Shown here: one piece after another, positions 17,142 through 25,111 of the stretch
Layout: each line of letters starts with the position of its first letter
Position numbering within the stretch: the stretch's first letter is position 1
DNA from: Desulfovibrio sp.
Lineage (GTDB): Bacteria > Desulfobacterota > Desulfovibrionia > Desulfovibrionales > Desulfovibrionaceae
DNA: 56,274 bases
Reading direction: 5' to 3'
NCBI RefSeq assembly: GCF_014803725.1
Contig: NZ_JAAVBE010000028.1
Coordinates: 24,571-80,844 of the forward strand
Program-made: the position numbers and the translations under genes
Notes under the pieces: model-generated
Seen by the model: only the letters and a program-made list of their open reading frames with translations
Databases searched by the model: none
What the model was told of the DNA's origin: nothing

Positions 17142-18071
17142 ATGAACCTGACGCAACTGAAAGCCATCGTGCTCATCGACCTCCACCGCTCGCTCTCCAA
17201 GGCGGCGGCCCAGCTTTTCATCTCGCAGGCCTCGCTGAGCATTTCCATCAGGAAGCTGGAGGAGGAGCTGGACTGCGCCCTCCTCGTCCGGTCGCCGCAG
17301 GGCGTCTCCCTGACCAGAAAGGGCGCGGAGATACTGAAGCACGCCAGGATCATTTGCAGCGCCGTGAACGAGATCCAGCGGATAGGGGCGCGGGAGGAGT
17401 CGCGCCTGGCGGTGGATGTGTCCGTCGGGGTCTCGTCCTATCTCTGCAACCTGCTCGCCACCCGGGCCCTTCTGGCCCTGCGCGAAGCCGGCGAGGCCCT
17501 GAACATCAAGATCCGCGACATCGTGACCAATCAGGACACCATCCTCGATGTCTATACGGATGCCTGCGACCTCGGCCTCATCCAGGTGGGACGCATGGAG
17601 GAGAAACGGCTCCTGCCGGAAGCGGTGGGCAAGTACGACCTCTGCATGCGGCACATCCTTTCAGACCCCGTGTGCATCGCCGTCACCGGGGCCCACCCGC
17701 TCTTTGCCAAAGCCGCGTGCACGCTCGACGAACTGATGGCCTACCCCTACATCACCAACAAAAACCCCCGTGAAGACGCCTTTTATCTCTATCTCGGGCA
17801 ACTGGGCTATACGGGCGACGTGCTCCAGGTAAACCATGTCCTGAACCATGACATCGCCCAAAGCACCCACGGCTTCTGGGCGGGGGCCCATGCCGGCCTG
17901 CTCGCCATGCGCGAGGCCATGAAACAGCCCATCGGCATCCTCACCCTGGAGGCCTGCCGTTTCTATTATGACATCGCGGCGCTGCACAAAAAGGCGGCGC
18001 TCACCCCGGCGGTGCAAAAATTTCTGGACATGCTCGGGCATGAGGCCGTCGCCATGGAGGGACGGGCGTGA
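17142..18071 (+). CDS. LysR-family transcriptional regulator
   Basis: 309-aa regulator. The N-terminal winged helix-turn-helix is at about residues 3-62 (SKAAAQLFISQASLSISIRK is the recognition region), followed by a linker helix and a substrate-binding-like effector domain from about residue 88. It lies 60 bases after the transporter in the same direction and most likely controls the ferredoxin-flavoprotein-carrier cassette, sensing the transported carboxylate. GGCGGAG precedes the ATG. Confidence 0.9.
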   Translation: MNLTQLKAIVLIDLHRSLSKAAAQLFISQASLSISIRKLEEELDCALLVRSPQGVSLTRKGAEILKHARIICSAVNEIQRIGAREESRLAVDVSVGVSSYLCNLLATRALLALREAGEALNIKIRDIVTNQDTILDVYTDACDLGLIQVGRMEEKRLLPEAVGKYDLCMRHILSDPVCIAVTGAHPLFAKAACTLDELMAYPYITNKNPREDAFYLYLGQLGYTGDVLQVNHVLNHDIAQSTHGFWAGAHAGLLAMREAMKQPIGILTLEACRFYYDIAALHKKAALTPAVQKFLDMLGHEAVAMEGRA

Positions 18072-18233
18072 AAAGGGCGCCCTGACCGGCGCCTGTTGAG
18101 GGCCCGGGTTGTGCCGTGGTGCGCGTGAGGGGGGGTGAAGATGCGGGGGCGCGCCAGCGGAGACCGGCTTTCTGCTCCGGCAAGCCCGCGTTTTATAGGC
18201 GCATGCCGTTTCCTGCGCAGGCCCGCGATGCCG

Positions 18234-19708
18234 TTAGCGTCCGCGCTTTTGCTTTATCACTGCATCAACTTGCAGCCTGACTTGATGCAGCACGTCCGGC
18301 TCGGTCAGCGCCTGCCAGTCCAGAAACTCCATTTTTTCAAACTCATAGTTGTCACGGTCGAAGGAGAGCCAGATGCCTTCGCAGCTCGCCAGCAAGAGGC
18401 CCCGGCACTCGAGGCGCCGGGCATAGGATCTGGCCTGCTCAAACGCTTCCCTGCGCTGCCTTTCACTGGCAATGCGGAATTTCGCCTCACAGACGAAAGC
18501 GCCCCCTTCGTTGCCACGCTCCGTCTCGGCGTGGATCACATAATCCGGGTAATAGCGGACGCCCCTGCCCATGCGCAGCGGCATCTGGCGTAGCCAGTCC
18601 TTTTCCGTGAGGCCTAGTTGCCGCAAAAACGGTTCCAAAAGGTATCGCTCCACATCCCGCTCGCAGGTGAGGGGGATGCCCGGGCTGCCCGCAAGCTCGG
18701 GCAAGGCCGGCAGCGTGGTGATGTCAAAGCCCTTTTGCTGCAAGATGTCGAGCAACGCCGCATATTCTTCCCGCGAGCAGCCGCGGCCCGAAACCCCCTG
18801 CATATTGGCCTTGACAAGGCCCTTGTGCGACCACACGGGGTCGGCCTTCAATTCTTCAAGAGAGACAGGCGGGATTGGCACGGGCCGGCCGAGCCACACC
18901 ACGCCGGGCCAGAACCTGAAGGGGTCATCATAGCCGGGGCTCACGGCCCTCCAGATGCTGCTGATATGACTGTACGGCGCAAGCTCATACATCAGGACTA
19001 TATCGCCGGGCCTGGTATCGGTGTTTCCCTGCCAATAGTGGATGGAACTTGAGGACAAGTTTTGAAGATACTCATGGTCTCTTTTGGCATTCCCTCCCAC
19101 CAGATAGGATTTCAAGGGCCGGGGCACCTCCTCACTCAAGGGATTGGAGATAAAATGCTGCGCAAAACCGTAAAAGAAAACGCAAAACTCTTGCGGCGAC
19201 AAGCCATGCTGAAGCCGGAATTCATGGAATACCTTGCATAACTTTAGGTAATATAAACATTTGTCTTCATAGTTTGTCTTTGGCGGAAGTGGCGGTAGCC
19301 CGATGCCAAAGATCTCACAAATCTCCTCAACCCGGAAAAATGCACAGGATACAGATAGGGAAAGGCAAATTGCTGGGATTCAGCATATAACGCAAGGGAA
19401 ATGCCGGGGATATCCTGGACAAGATCCCGATAGGTACATCCCTCTTCTGTCACTATATTATGGAGATCATCCGTTACGGCTGTAGAAAATTCCTCAAAAT
19501 CCGTATAGTCATATTCGCTGATTTCATACCCAAAGTTATACCACTCAGCTGCAAGGGGAGAAAGCAGCAAGGAATCGATGAATCTTTTTATCCGGCCGTC
19601 GGGATCACCGGCAGCCGCATATTTGGGCAAATTTTGAAAAAACGACAAGGCCTGGGCGCCTTCTCCCGTTGCCAGATAGTTGTCCAAAAGAAATCTTGTG
19701 AATTGCAT
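18234..19708 (-). pseudogene. Frameshifted EVE-like + PD-(D/E)XK nuclease gene (modified-DNA restriction-like)
   Basis: Two minus-strand frames read as one protein of about 490 aa broken by a single base. The N-terminal part starts at the ATG ending at 19708 (AGGAG upstream) and runs to about 19336; the rest continues in the -1 frame to 18234. The break is in a short homopolymer, AAAAA at 19336-19340 on the plus strand (TTTTT in the gene); one extra T restores a stop-free frame joining YLYPVHF to FRVEEICEIFG and then YYLKLCKVFHEF. The middle resembles an EVE/PUA-like base-binding domain (RPGDIVLMYELAP, DPFRFWPGVVWLG). The C-terminus has a PD-(D/E)XK-type core, PDYVIHAE followed by FVCEAKF, like HsdR N-terminal domains. 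The 5' half is more AT-rich than its neighbours. Could be a decayed gene, slippage-expressed gene or assembly error; the function is inferred. Confidence 0.7.
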
Positions 19709-19910
19709 GGAGGCATGCTCCTGAAACTGTATGGCCTGACTTTTGGCGGCACTGCCCCTCAAGATATTTTTCTCACCGGCTCAGCATCCGGTGCCATGCC
19801 CTTGACGATACCCGTCCGGCTACTTGGCGCCGGTCATCTTGGCGGTGCATCCACTGGGGAGGCGACGAAGCCCCTCCGTTTCTCCCGCAGTCAGACAGTT
19901 CCAGAAACAG

Positions 19911-19974
19911 CGAAGTCCCGCAAGGCTTTTCACACCTTGCGGGACTTCGCTGTTCCAAGAAATGGTGCCCACCA
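19911..19974. repeat. Left attachment-site repeat (distal att of the island)
   Basis: Bases 19911-19967 are identical over 57 bp to 44056-44112. After a 2-base gap, CCCACCA also matches the tRNA-Met acceptor end of the right copy, so this copy ends in a damaged duplicate of the tRNA 3' end. The repeat contains a strong hairpin whose arms here extend to 20 bp (19906-19925 and 19935-19954). It marks the distal junction of the integrated element. Confidence 0.8.
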
Positions 19975-20210
19975 TCACTTGAAAAATACTAACAACGCAT
20001 TGATATAGTGTTTTAAAATTTTATTTCTATAATGGGCTGCCCCCAAAGTTGCCCCTTCTTCTTTTCCTGTCCATCGCATAGCCGAAGCGCCATCCCCGCA
20101 CGGCCTGCGCCGGGCCCGATGCCCCAGGAGTGCGGCAGACTCTCCCTTTCTCCTGCCGCGACGCCGTCAGGTGCTCATCCGCCGCCAGCCTCAAACTTCC
20201 GGGGGGTGTG

Positions 20211-20238
20211 TTGACATTAATTTAGTTTTCATTAAAAA
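20211..20238 (+). promoter_or_regulatory. Candidate promoter for the enoate-reductase gene
   Basis: A perfect TTGACA at 20211-20216, a 16-base spacer and TAAAAA at 20233-20238 in an AT-rich stretch, about 115 bases before the start. The spacer shares TTTAGT and TTC with the minus-strand promoter at 23347-23373. Confidence 0.5.
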
Positions 20239-20352
20239 AATCTTCAGCGCACACGAGGAGCCGAATCCACATGGCAGTGGTCATCGACTCCAAGAGGAAA
20301 ACGGCGAATGAAAAATCATCGCCAAGACCTATCAGGAACTGTAGGAGCGGTC

Positions 20353-22326
20353 ATGTCCGAATTTGTCTGTCTTGCGCGTCCGCTGGAAATAGGCGCGGTT
20401 CGCATCAGGAACCGTTTCTGCATGGCCCCCATCGGCGGCGGCCAGCACCACAAGCCCGAGGGCGGCCTCAAGGACGAGACCATCCAGTACTTGGTGGAAC
20501 GCGCCAAGGGGGGCTTCGGGCTGATCTTTACCGGAGCCATCGCCACGGATCATACCGTCGACCCCTATACCGGAGTCGGACCGGCCATTTTGCAGAATCC
20601 CGACGCCTTCCGCATGACCGCCATTGAGCTCAACGAGCGCGCGGCCGTGTACGGCGCAAAGATCTTCGCCCAACTGACCATGGGCCTCGGGCGGAATTAT
20701 CCTAACCTGCCCGCGCCCTCCGTCATGCCGGTCTACGGGCATCCCGGGGAATTTTCCCCGGCCCTGAGCACCGAACAGATCAAGTCCAAGATCGACTCGC
20801 TGGTGCGCTCGGCGGTCATCGCCAAAAACAGCGGCTTTGCCGGGGTGGAGGTGCATTCCATCCACTGGGGCTATTTGCTCGACCAGTTCGCCCTCGCCAT
20901 GTTCAACAAACGCATGGACGACTATGGTGGCAGCCTCGAGAACCGGCTGCGCGCGGCCAGGGAGATCGTGGAGGGCATCAAGCAGGAATGCGGGGCGGAC
21001 TTTCCCGTCAGCATGCGCCTCGGGCTCAAGACCTTCATCAAGGATTTCGGCAAGGGGACCCTTTCCGGCGAGGACGAAAGGGGCCGGACCATCGAGGAGG
21101 GGGTGCGCATCGCGCAACTGCTCGAGTCCTACGGCTACGACTGCCTCAATGTGGATACAGGCACCTACGACGCCTTTTATTACGCCTGCCCGCCCATGTA
21201 CATGCCCAAGGGCTACGGCGTGGAGCTGGCCGCGCGCGCCAAGAAGGCGGTTGTCATCCCCATCCTCGCAGGGGGCCGCATGAATGACCCCTCCATTGCG
21301 GAAAAGGCGGTCTGCGAGGGCAAGATAGACGCCGTGGTGCTCGGGCGCGCCGCCCTGGCCGACCCGGCCTATCCCAACAAGGTGCTCTCAGGGCACCCGG
21401 ATGAAATCCGGCCCTGCATCGCCTGCAACCAGGGCTGCCTTACGCGGCTCCAGCAGGGCAAGCAGCCCTCGTGCGCGGTCAATCCGCAGGCCATGCGGGA
21501 GCTGCGCTTCGCGCTCAGGCCCGCGGCCACGAAGAAAAAGGTCGTCGTGGTCGGGGGCGGCGCGGCCGGCATGGAAGCCGCGCGGGTCGCGGCAAAACGC
21601 GGGCATGAGGTCGTCCTGCTGGAAAAGGGCAAGGAGCTCGGCGGCAACCTCATCCCGGGCGGCTCTCATTCCTTCAAGAAAGAGGTGCGCGAGCTCAACG
21701 CCTGGTACCGGCAGGAGCTTGAGCGGCGGCCCGTGGACGTGCGCCTCGGGACCGAGGCGACGCCGGAGATGCTCCGGGACCTGAGCGCCGATGTCGTCAT
21801 CCTCGCCACGGGCTCGAGCCCGGTTGAAATCTCCGTGCCCGGCGGCGCGGAGGGCAAGGTCCTCGGCTGCCTCGAGGCGCTGGAGAGCCCCGACAAGGTT
21901 GGCGAGCGCGTGGTGGTGGTCGGCGGCGGCCTCGTGGGCTGCGAGATGGCGCTGGAATATGCCATGGACGGCAAAAAGGTGACGGTGGTGGAGACGCTGC
22001 CGCGCATCCTGTCCTCCGGCATCCCCAACCCCATCCCCAATGCCCAGATGCTGCCGGACCTGTTTGAAAAGTACGGCGTGACGGTGCTCACGGGCCACAA
22101 ATTCGCGGGCTTCCGCGATGGCAAGGCGCTTTTGGAGGGCAAAGACGGCGAGGTCGAGGTACCTGCGGATACCATCGTCACGGCCGTGGGCTTCCGGCCG
22201 CGCGCTTCACTGAAAGACAGGCTCGGGCACGACGGGGCGGCAATCTATGAAATCGGCGACCAGCGTTCCGTGGCCACCATCCTTCAGGCCATCTGGGATG
22301 GTTTTGAGATCGGCAACAACCTCTAG
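20353..22326 (+). CDS. NADH:flavin oxidoreductase / enoate-reductase-type enzyme (FadH-like)
   Basis: Multidomain flavoenzyme of the 2,4-dienoyl-CoA reductase, enoate reductase and trimethylamine dehydrogenase group, which reduces activated C=C bonds or related substrates. Residues 1-about 345 are an FMN-binding Old-Yellow-Enzyme barrel (MAPIGGGQHH; HSIHWGYLLDQF; DDYGGSLENRLR). The [4Fe-4S] ligands follow as CX2CX3CX11C (Cys355, 358, 362, 374). Then come an FAD domain (VVGGGAAGMEAARVA, about 400) and an NAD(P)-binding block (VVVGGGLVGCEMALEYA, about 521). 657 aa is normal. I start at the ATG at 20353 because AGGAG lies 5 bases before it. It is the first gene inside the island, with a small NTF2-like gene 20 bases downstream. 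Confidence 0.92.
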   Translation: MSEFVCLARPLEIGAVRIRNRFCMAPIGGGQHHKPEGGLKDETIQYLVERAKGGFGLIFTGAIATDHTVDPYTGVGPAILQNPDAFRMTAIELNERAAVYGAKIFAQLTMGLGRNYPNLPAPSVMPVYGHPGEFSPALSTEQIKSKIDSLVRSAVIAKNSGFAGVEVHSIHWGYLLDQFALAMFNKRMDDYGGSLENRLRAAREIVEGIKQECGADFPVSMRLGLKTFIKDFGKGTLSGEDERGRTIEEGVRIAQLLESYGYDCLNVDTGTYDAFYYACPPMYMPKGYGVELAARAKKAVVIPILAGGRMNDPSIAEKAVCEGKIDAVVLGRAALADPAYPNKVLSGHPDEIRPCIACNQGCLTRLQQGKQPSCAVNPQAMRELRFALRPAATKKKVVVVGGGAAGMEAARVAAKRGHEVVLLEKGKELGGNLIPGGSHSFKKEVRELNAWYRQELERRPVDVRLGTEATPEMLRDLSADVVILATGSSPVEISVPGGAEGKVLGCLEALESPDKVGERVVVVGGGLVGCEMALEYAMDGKKVTVVETLPRILSSGIPNPIPNAQMLPDLFEKYGVTVLTGHKFAGFRDGKALLEGKDGEVEVPADTIVTAVGFRPRASLKDRLGHDGAAIYEIGDQRSVATILQAIWDGFEIGNNL

Positions 22327-22346
22327 CAACAGAAAAGGAGAACCCC

Positions 22347-22730
22347 ATGCGTGACAAGCTGGCGGAATACGATGCCGTTGCCAAAGCGGCGGAAAAATTC
22401 GTGAAAAGCGTGGCCGAGGGAACCAGCAAATATGCCCGCGAGCTCTTTGTGGACGAGGCCGTGCTGTTCGGCTACCTGGACGGCAAGCTGGAGCACGGCT
22501 CCATCGAGCAGTTTTACCACAATGTGGACACCGTGCCGGGCGACAAGAATTTCAAGGCCCGCATCGATGTGCTGCTCGTGGAGGAGACGCTGGCCGTGGT
22601 CCGCATCCTCGAGGAAGGCTGGGGGGGCAGGATTGACTTCACCGATGTGCTGTTGATGCTCAAGATGAACGGCGAGTGGAAGTGCGTCGCCAAGGCCTAT
22701 AACCAGAATTCCGAAACCATCAGCAAGTAG
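22347..22730 (+). CDS. NTF2-like protein (cytoplasmic, SnoaL/lumazine-binding-like fold)
   Basis: 127-aa protein with no signal peptide. The pattern of N-terminal helices (VAKAAEKFVKSVAEG), a FVDEAVLFGYLDGK segment and alternating strands ending in FTDVLLMLKMNGEWKCVAKAY is typical of the NTF2-like cone fold used by small isomerases, hydrolases and binding subunits. It is 20 bases after the enoate-reductase gene, so it may act on the same substrate. A related but secreted protein is encoded on the opposite strand just downstream. Confidence 0.8.
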   Translation: MRDKLAEYDAVAKAAEKFVKSVAEGTSKYARELFVDEAVLFGYLDGKLEHGSIEQFYHNVDTVPGDKNFKARIDVLLVEETLAVVRILEEGWGGRIDFTDVLLMLKMNGEWKCVAKAYNQNSETISK

Positions 22731-22748
22731 CTTTCGGGAGCATGGCGA

Positions 22749-22784
22749 AAGGCCTCGGTATTCCCATGGGAATACCGGGGCCTT
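22749..22784. terminator. Rho-independent terminator after the NTF2-like gene
   Basis: A stem pairing AAAGGCC with GGCCTTT around an inner CGGTATTCC/GGAATACCG with a four-base loop, ending in TTT. It lies 19 bases past the stop and ends the two-gene operon; the A-rich left flank could also serve the minus-strand gene at 22851. Confidence 0.75.
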
Positions 22785-22850
22785 TGCGTCATGGGCGACA
22801 TCTGGCGGACTATCGGCCGCCTGCGCCTGCGGCCCGTGAGAGGCGCGCCA

Positions 22851-23270
22851 TTACTTGATGTGGTAGACCTTGCTCACGATCTTCCAGTCATCGCCGTCCT
22901 TTACCAGGGTGAACATGTCGTCAAAGCTCGTGTCCCCGAACTTTGAATCGATGCTCACCACCGCCACGTCGCCGGCCACCTTCACTGTCTCGATCTTGTA
23001 AGTGGCGTTATGCGGCCCGGTCTTGTCATAATAGGCGAAGAGCTCACTGATGGGCACGGTGACGAGCTTGCCCTTTTCCGCATAGGACATGGTCGCCTTG
23101 GGGGCGAAGGCAGGCTCGGCGATCTTGCTGTCGCCCTTCACAGCCGCCTCGGTGTAAAGATTGAGGGCCTTGGTGATGCCTTCCATGTCCTTGGCGTCAT
23201 CGGCGCAAGCCGGGCTGATGTTCCACAAAAAGGCCGCCAGCGCCAGCGTAATCAGGACCAGTTTTTTCAT
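22851..23270 (-). CDS. Secreted NTF2-like protein
   Basis: 139-aa protein with a clear signal peptide: MKK, a hydrophobic stretch (LVLITLALAAFLWNIS) and a likely cleavage site near AcaD at about residue 23-24. The mature part has the NTF2-like pattern, ending in FDDMFTLVKDGDDWKIVSKVYH, which resembles the end of the cytoplasmic NTF2-like protein at 22347. It is likely periplasmic. It is divergent from the iron-sulfur flavoprotein gene and shares its about 290-base control region. Confidence 0.85.
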   Translation of the reverse strand: MKKLVLITLALAAFLWNISPACADDAKDMEGITKALNLYTEAAVKGDSKIAEPAFAPKATMSYAEKGKLVTVPISELFAYYDKTGPHNATYKIETVKVAGDVAVVSIDSKFGDTSFDDMFTLVKDGDDWKIVSKVYHIK

Positions 23271-23346
23271 GGGTGCCTCCTTCGGGAGCGATAAAAATTC
23301 CCGGTGCGACGTAACGGAGCCGCCCGCGGGTAGTGGGAGACGAATT

Positions 23347-23373
23347 AATTTATCGAATACTAAAAAATGTCAA
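23347..23373 (-). promoter_or_regulatory. Candidate promoter for the secreted NTF2-like gene
   Basis: Read on the minus strand: a perfect TTGACA (23368-23373), a 15-base spacer and TAAATT (23347-23352), about 75 bases before the start. The short spacer is a weakness. The spacer sequence resembles that of the promoter at 20211. Confidence 0.45.
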
Positions 23374-23448
23374 CAGGCTTTTCCGCCTGCCGGGGAGGCA
23401 AGGGCGCCCTGCCGGCCACAAACCTTGGAATTTTTTAGGGCACGCCTT

Positions 23449-23473
23449 GCGGTATTGATTTAATCAATACCGC
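23449..23473. promoter_or_regulatory. 25-bp palindromic operator
   Basis: A perfect dyad: GCGGTATTGATT, one central base, AATCAATACCGC. The core ATTGA/TCAAT resembles an extended LysR-type box. It sits between divergent genes (secreted NTF2-like protein and iron-sulfur flavoprotein). A 13-base half (TATGCGGTATTGA, reading outward on the minus strand) recurs exactly at 41924-41936 upstream of the minus-strand TRAP operon. Confidence 0.7.
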
Positions 23474-23563
23474 ATAAAGAAAAAAAGTATTTGTCGACGC
23501 CCGCCATCCGGTTTTTAAGAAAGTATCCATTCCACCATAGGACTTCAAACAAGGATGGCAGCG

Positions 23564-24193
23564 ATGAAAGTTCTGGCTCTCAATGGCAGCTCCAACAAGA
23601 ACGGCGTGACCCGCCATGCCATTGACCTGGTCGGGGAGGAATTGGCGAAGGAAGGCATCGGCATGGACGTGATCCACGTGGGCGCCAAGCCCGTGGCCGG
23701 CTGCCTGGACTGCCGCAAGTGCCGCACCAACGGCCACCATTGCGTCCACAACGACATCGTGAACACGATCATCGACAAGCTCCCCGAATATGACGGCCTC
23801 ATCCTTGGCTGCGCCGTGCATTACATGGGCATTCCCGGCCCCTTCAAGTCCGTGATGGACCGGCTGCTCTACGCTACCGAGCACCTTGAGGGCTGGGGTC
23901 CCAAGCCGGCCACGGCCATCGCCGTCTGCCGCCGCGCCGGGGCCATCAACGCGGTACAGCAGCTGGGCAACTACCTCAACTGCTCCAACCTGCTCACGGT
24001 GAACAGCCAGTACTGGAACATCGGCTTCGGCTGGAAGCCCGAGGAATTTCTCACCCAGGACGCCGAGGGCGTGCAGACCATGCGCGTGCTGGGCAAAAAT
24101 TTCGCCTGGATCATGAAGGTGCTGGACGCCACGAAAGACAGCATCCCGCGCCCAACCTATGAGAAGCGGGTGCGCGCCAACTTCTGCCGCTGA
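23564..24193 (+). CDS. Iron-sulfur flavoprotein / NADPH-dependent FMN-reductase family
   Basis: Flavodoxin-fold protein of 209 aa. The FMN phosphate loop is LNGSSNKNG at residues 6-14, and HYMGIPGPFKSVMDRL is the second flavin-binding loop. A compact cysteine motif, Cys47-X2-Cys50-X2-Cys53-X6-Cys60, matches the [4Fe-4S] signature of iron-sulfur flavoproteins (Isf), so it is probably an electron-transfer protein rather than a simple flavin reductase. I start at the ATG at 23564: AAGGA is 8 bases away, while the ATG at 23555 abuts it. First gene of a plus-strand operon with amidohydrolase, SDR, TAXI and TRAP genes; preceded by the palindromic operator. Confidence 0.87.
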   Translation: MKVLALNGSSNKNGVTRHAIDLVGEELAKEGIGMDVIHVGAKPVAGCLDCRKCRTNGHHCVHNDIVNTIIDKLPEYDGLILGCAVHYMGIPGPFKSVMDRLLYATEHLEGWGPKPATAIAVCRRAGAINAVQQLGNYLNCSNLLTVNSQYWNIGFGWKPEEFLTQDAEGVQTMRVLGKNFAWIMKVLDATKDSIPRPTYEKRVRANFCR

Positions 24194-24204
24194 GGGGTGC
24201 TGCC

Positions 24205-25041
24205 ATGAAAGCCATCGATTTTCGCCTGCGGCCGCCCTTCAGGAGCTATCTCAACTCCTTCATGTATGACATGCCCGCGCTTGAGCGCTCGCACAAGGCG
24301 CGGGACCTGGGCGAAGTTTCCCCGGCCGCGAGCCGCAAGGACTGCCGCCTGCTCGTGGAGGAAATGGACGCCGCCGGCGTGGTCTGGGGCGTGGCCCCGG
24401 TGCGCCTGCCGCAGGAGGCGGACAACGAGGACGCCCTGCGCCTCATGGAAGAGTATCCGGGCCACTTCCTCGGCATCCCCTGGATCGACCCTCTCACGCC
24501 GAAAGCGGCCGTCGCCGGGATTGAACGCTACTGCGTGAACGGCCCCTGCAAGGGCATCATCCTCGAGCCCGGCCTCTACACCACGCCGGTCAAGTGGTAC
24601 CTCAACGAGCCCGGCATCTTCCCGGTGTACGACTACTGCGAGGAACGCGGCATCCCGGTGCTCGTCTCCTTCGGCGGCCGCGTGGCCGACCCGCGCTATT
24701 ACGCGCCGGAACTGGCCTATGACGTGGCGACCCGCTTCAAAAAGCTCAAGCTGGTGCTCTGCCACGGCGGCTGGCCCTTTGTGACGGCCATTTGCAAGGT
24801 CGCCATGGACTGCCCCAATGTCATCCTCTCGCCGGACACCTGGGCCATGGACTTTGCGCCGGGCGCGGCGGACTATATGGTGGCCGCCAACTACATGCTT
24901 CAGGACCAGATCGTCTTCGGGAGCTCGTATCCGGCCATGCCGCTGGCCGCGGCCGTGGAGAACTACGCGCGGCGCCTGCGCCCGGAAGTGGCGGAAAAGG
25001 TCATGTACGGCAATGGCGCAAGGCTTTTCGGCCTAGAATGA
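24205..25041 (+). CDS. Amidohydrolase-fold protein with degenerate metal site (paralog 1)
   Basis: 278-aa TIM-barrel protein resembling the Amidohydro_2 family (PF04909), which includes decarboxylases, lactonases and hydrolases. The usual HxH on strand 1 is replaced by DFRLRPPF (residues 5-12). The barrel His is kept in LCHGGWPFV (about 187), but the usual C-terminal Asp of GSDYP is Ser in FGSSYP (about 238). A conserved Glu in LEPG is shared with the three other copies in the island. Zinc-dependent hydrolysis is therefore doubtful; a metal-independent lyase, lactonase or isomerase is possible. It is 11 bases after the iron-sulfur flavoprotein gene. Confidence 0.85.
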   Translation: MKAIDFRLRPPFRSYLNSFMYDMPALERSHKARDLGEVSPAASRKDCRLLVEEMDAAGVVWGVAPVRLPQEADNEDALRLMEEYPGHFLGIPWIDPLTPKAAVAGIERYCVNGPCKGIILEPGLYTTPVKWYLNEPGIFPVYDYCEERGIPVLVSFGGRVADPRYYAPELAYDVATRFKKLKLVLCHGGWPFVTAICKVAMDCPNVILSPDTWAMDFAPGAADYMVAANYMLQDQIVFGSSYPAMPLAAAVENYARRLRPEVAEKVMYGNGARLFGLE

Positions 25042-25111
25042 AGGCCGGGCAAATGGCCGGGCGCCCACCAGGAAACCAGCTTAATCACTGACAGGAAAAG
25101 AGGAATAACCC

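Larger units (their letters stand above)
19709..20352. other. Intergenic region holding the left island end and a promoter
   Basis: No convincing gene. It holds the left attachment repeat (19911-19974), TGCCCCCAAAGTTGCCCC at 20038-20055, which resembles motifs near the integrase at the other end, and a promoter at 20211. The stretch 19981-20030 is unusually AT-rich for this genome, as integration ends often are. Confidence 0.6.

Noticed and set aside
15810..17654. A long minus-strand open frame across the carrier and LysR genes
   Set aside because: It crosses two genes with clear membrane and HTH signals and is Gly/His/Asp-rich, as expected from codon mirroring.
19911..19974. The repeat as an ordinary terminator only
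   Set aside because: The hairpin alone could be a terminator, but 57-bp identity with the tRNA-proximal copy, matching tRNA-end bases and an adjacent integrase point to an attachment site. Both roles can be true.
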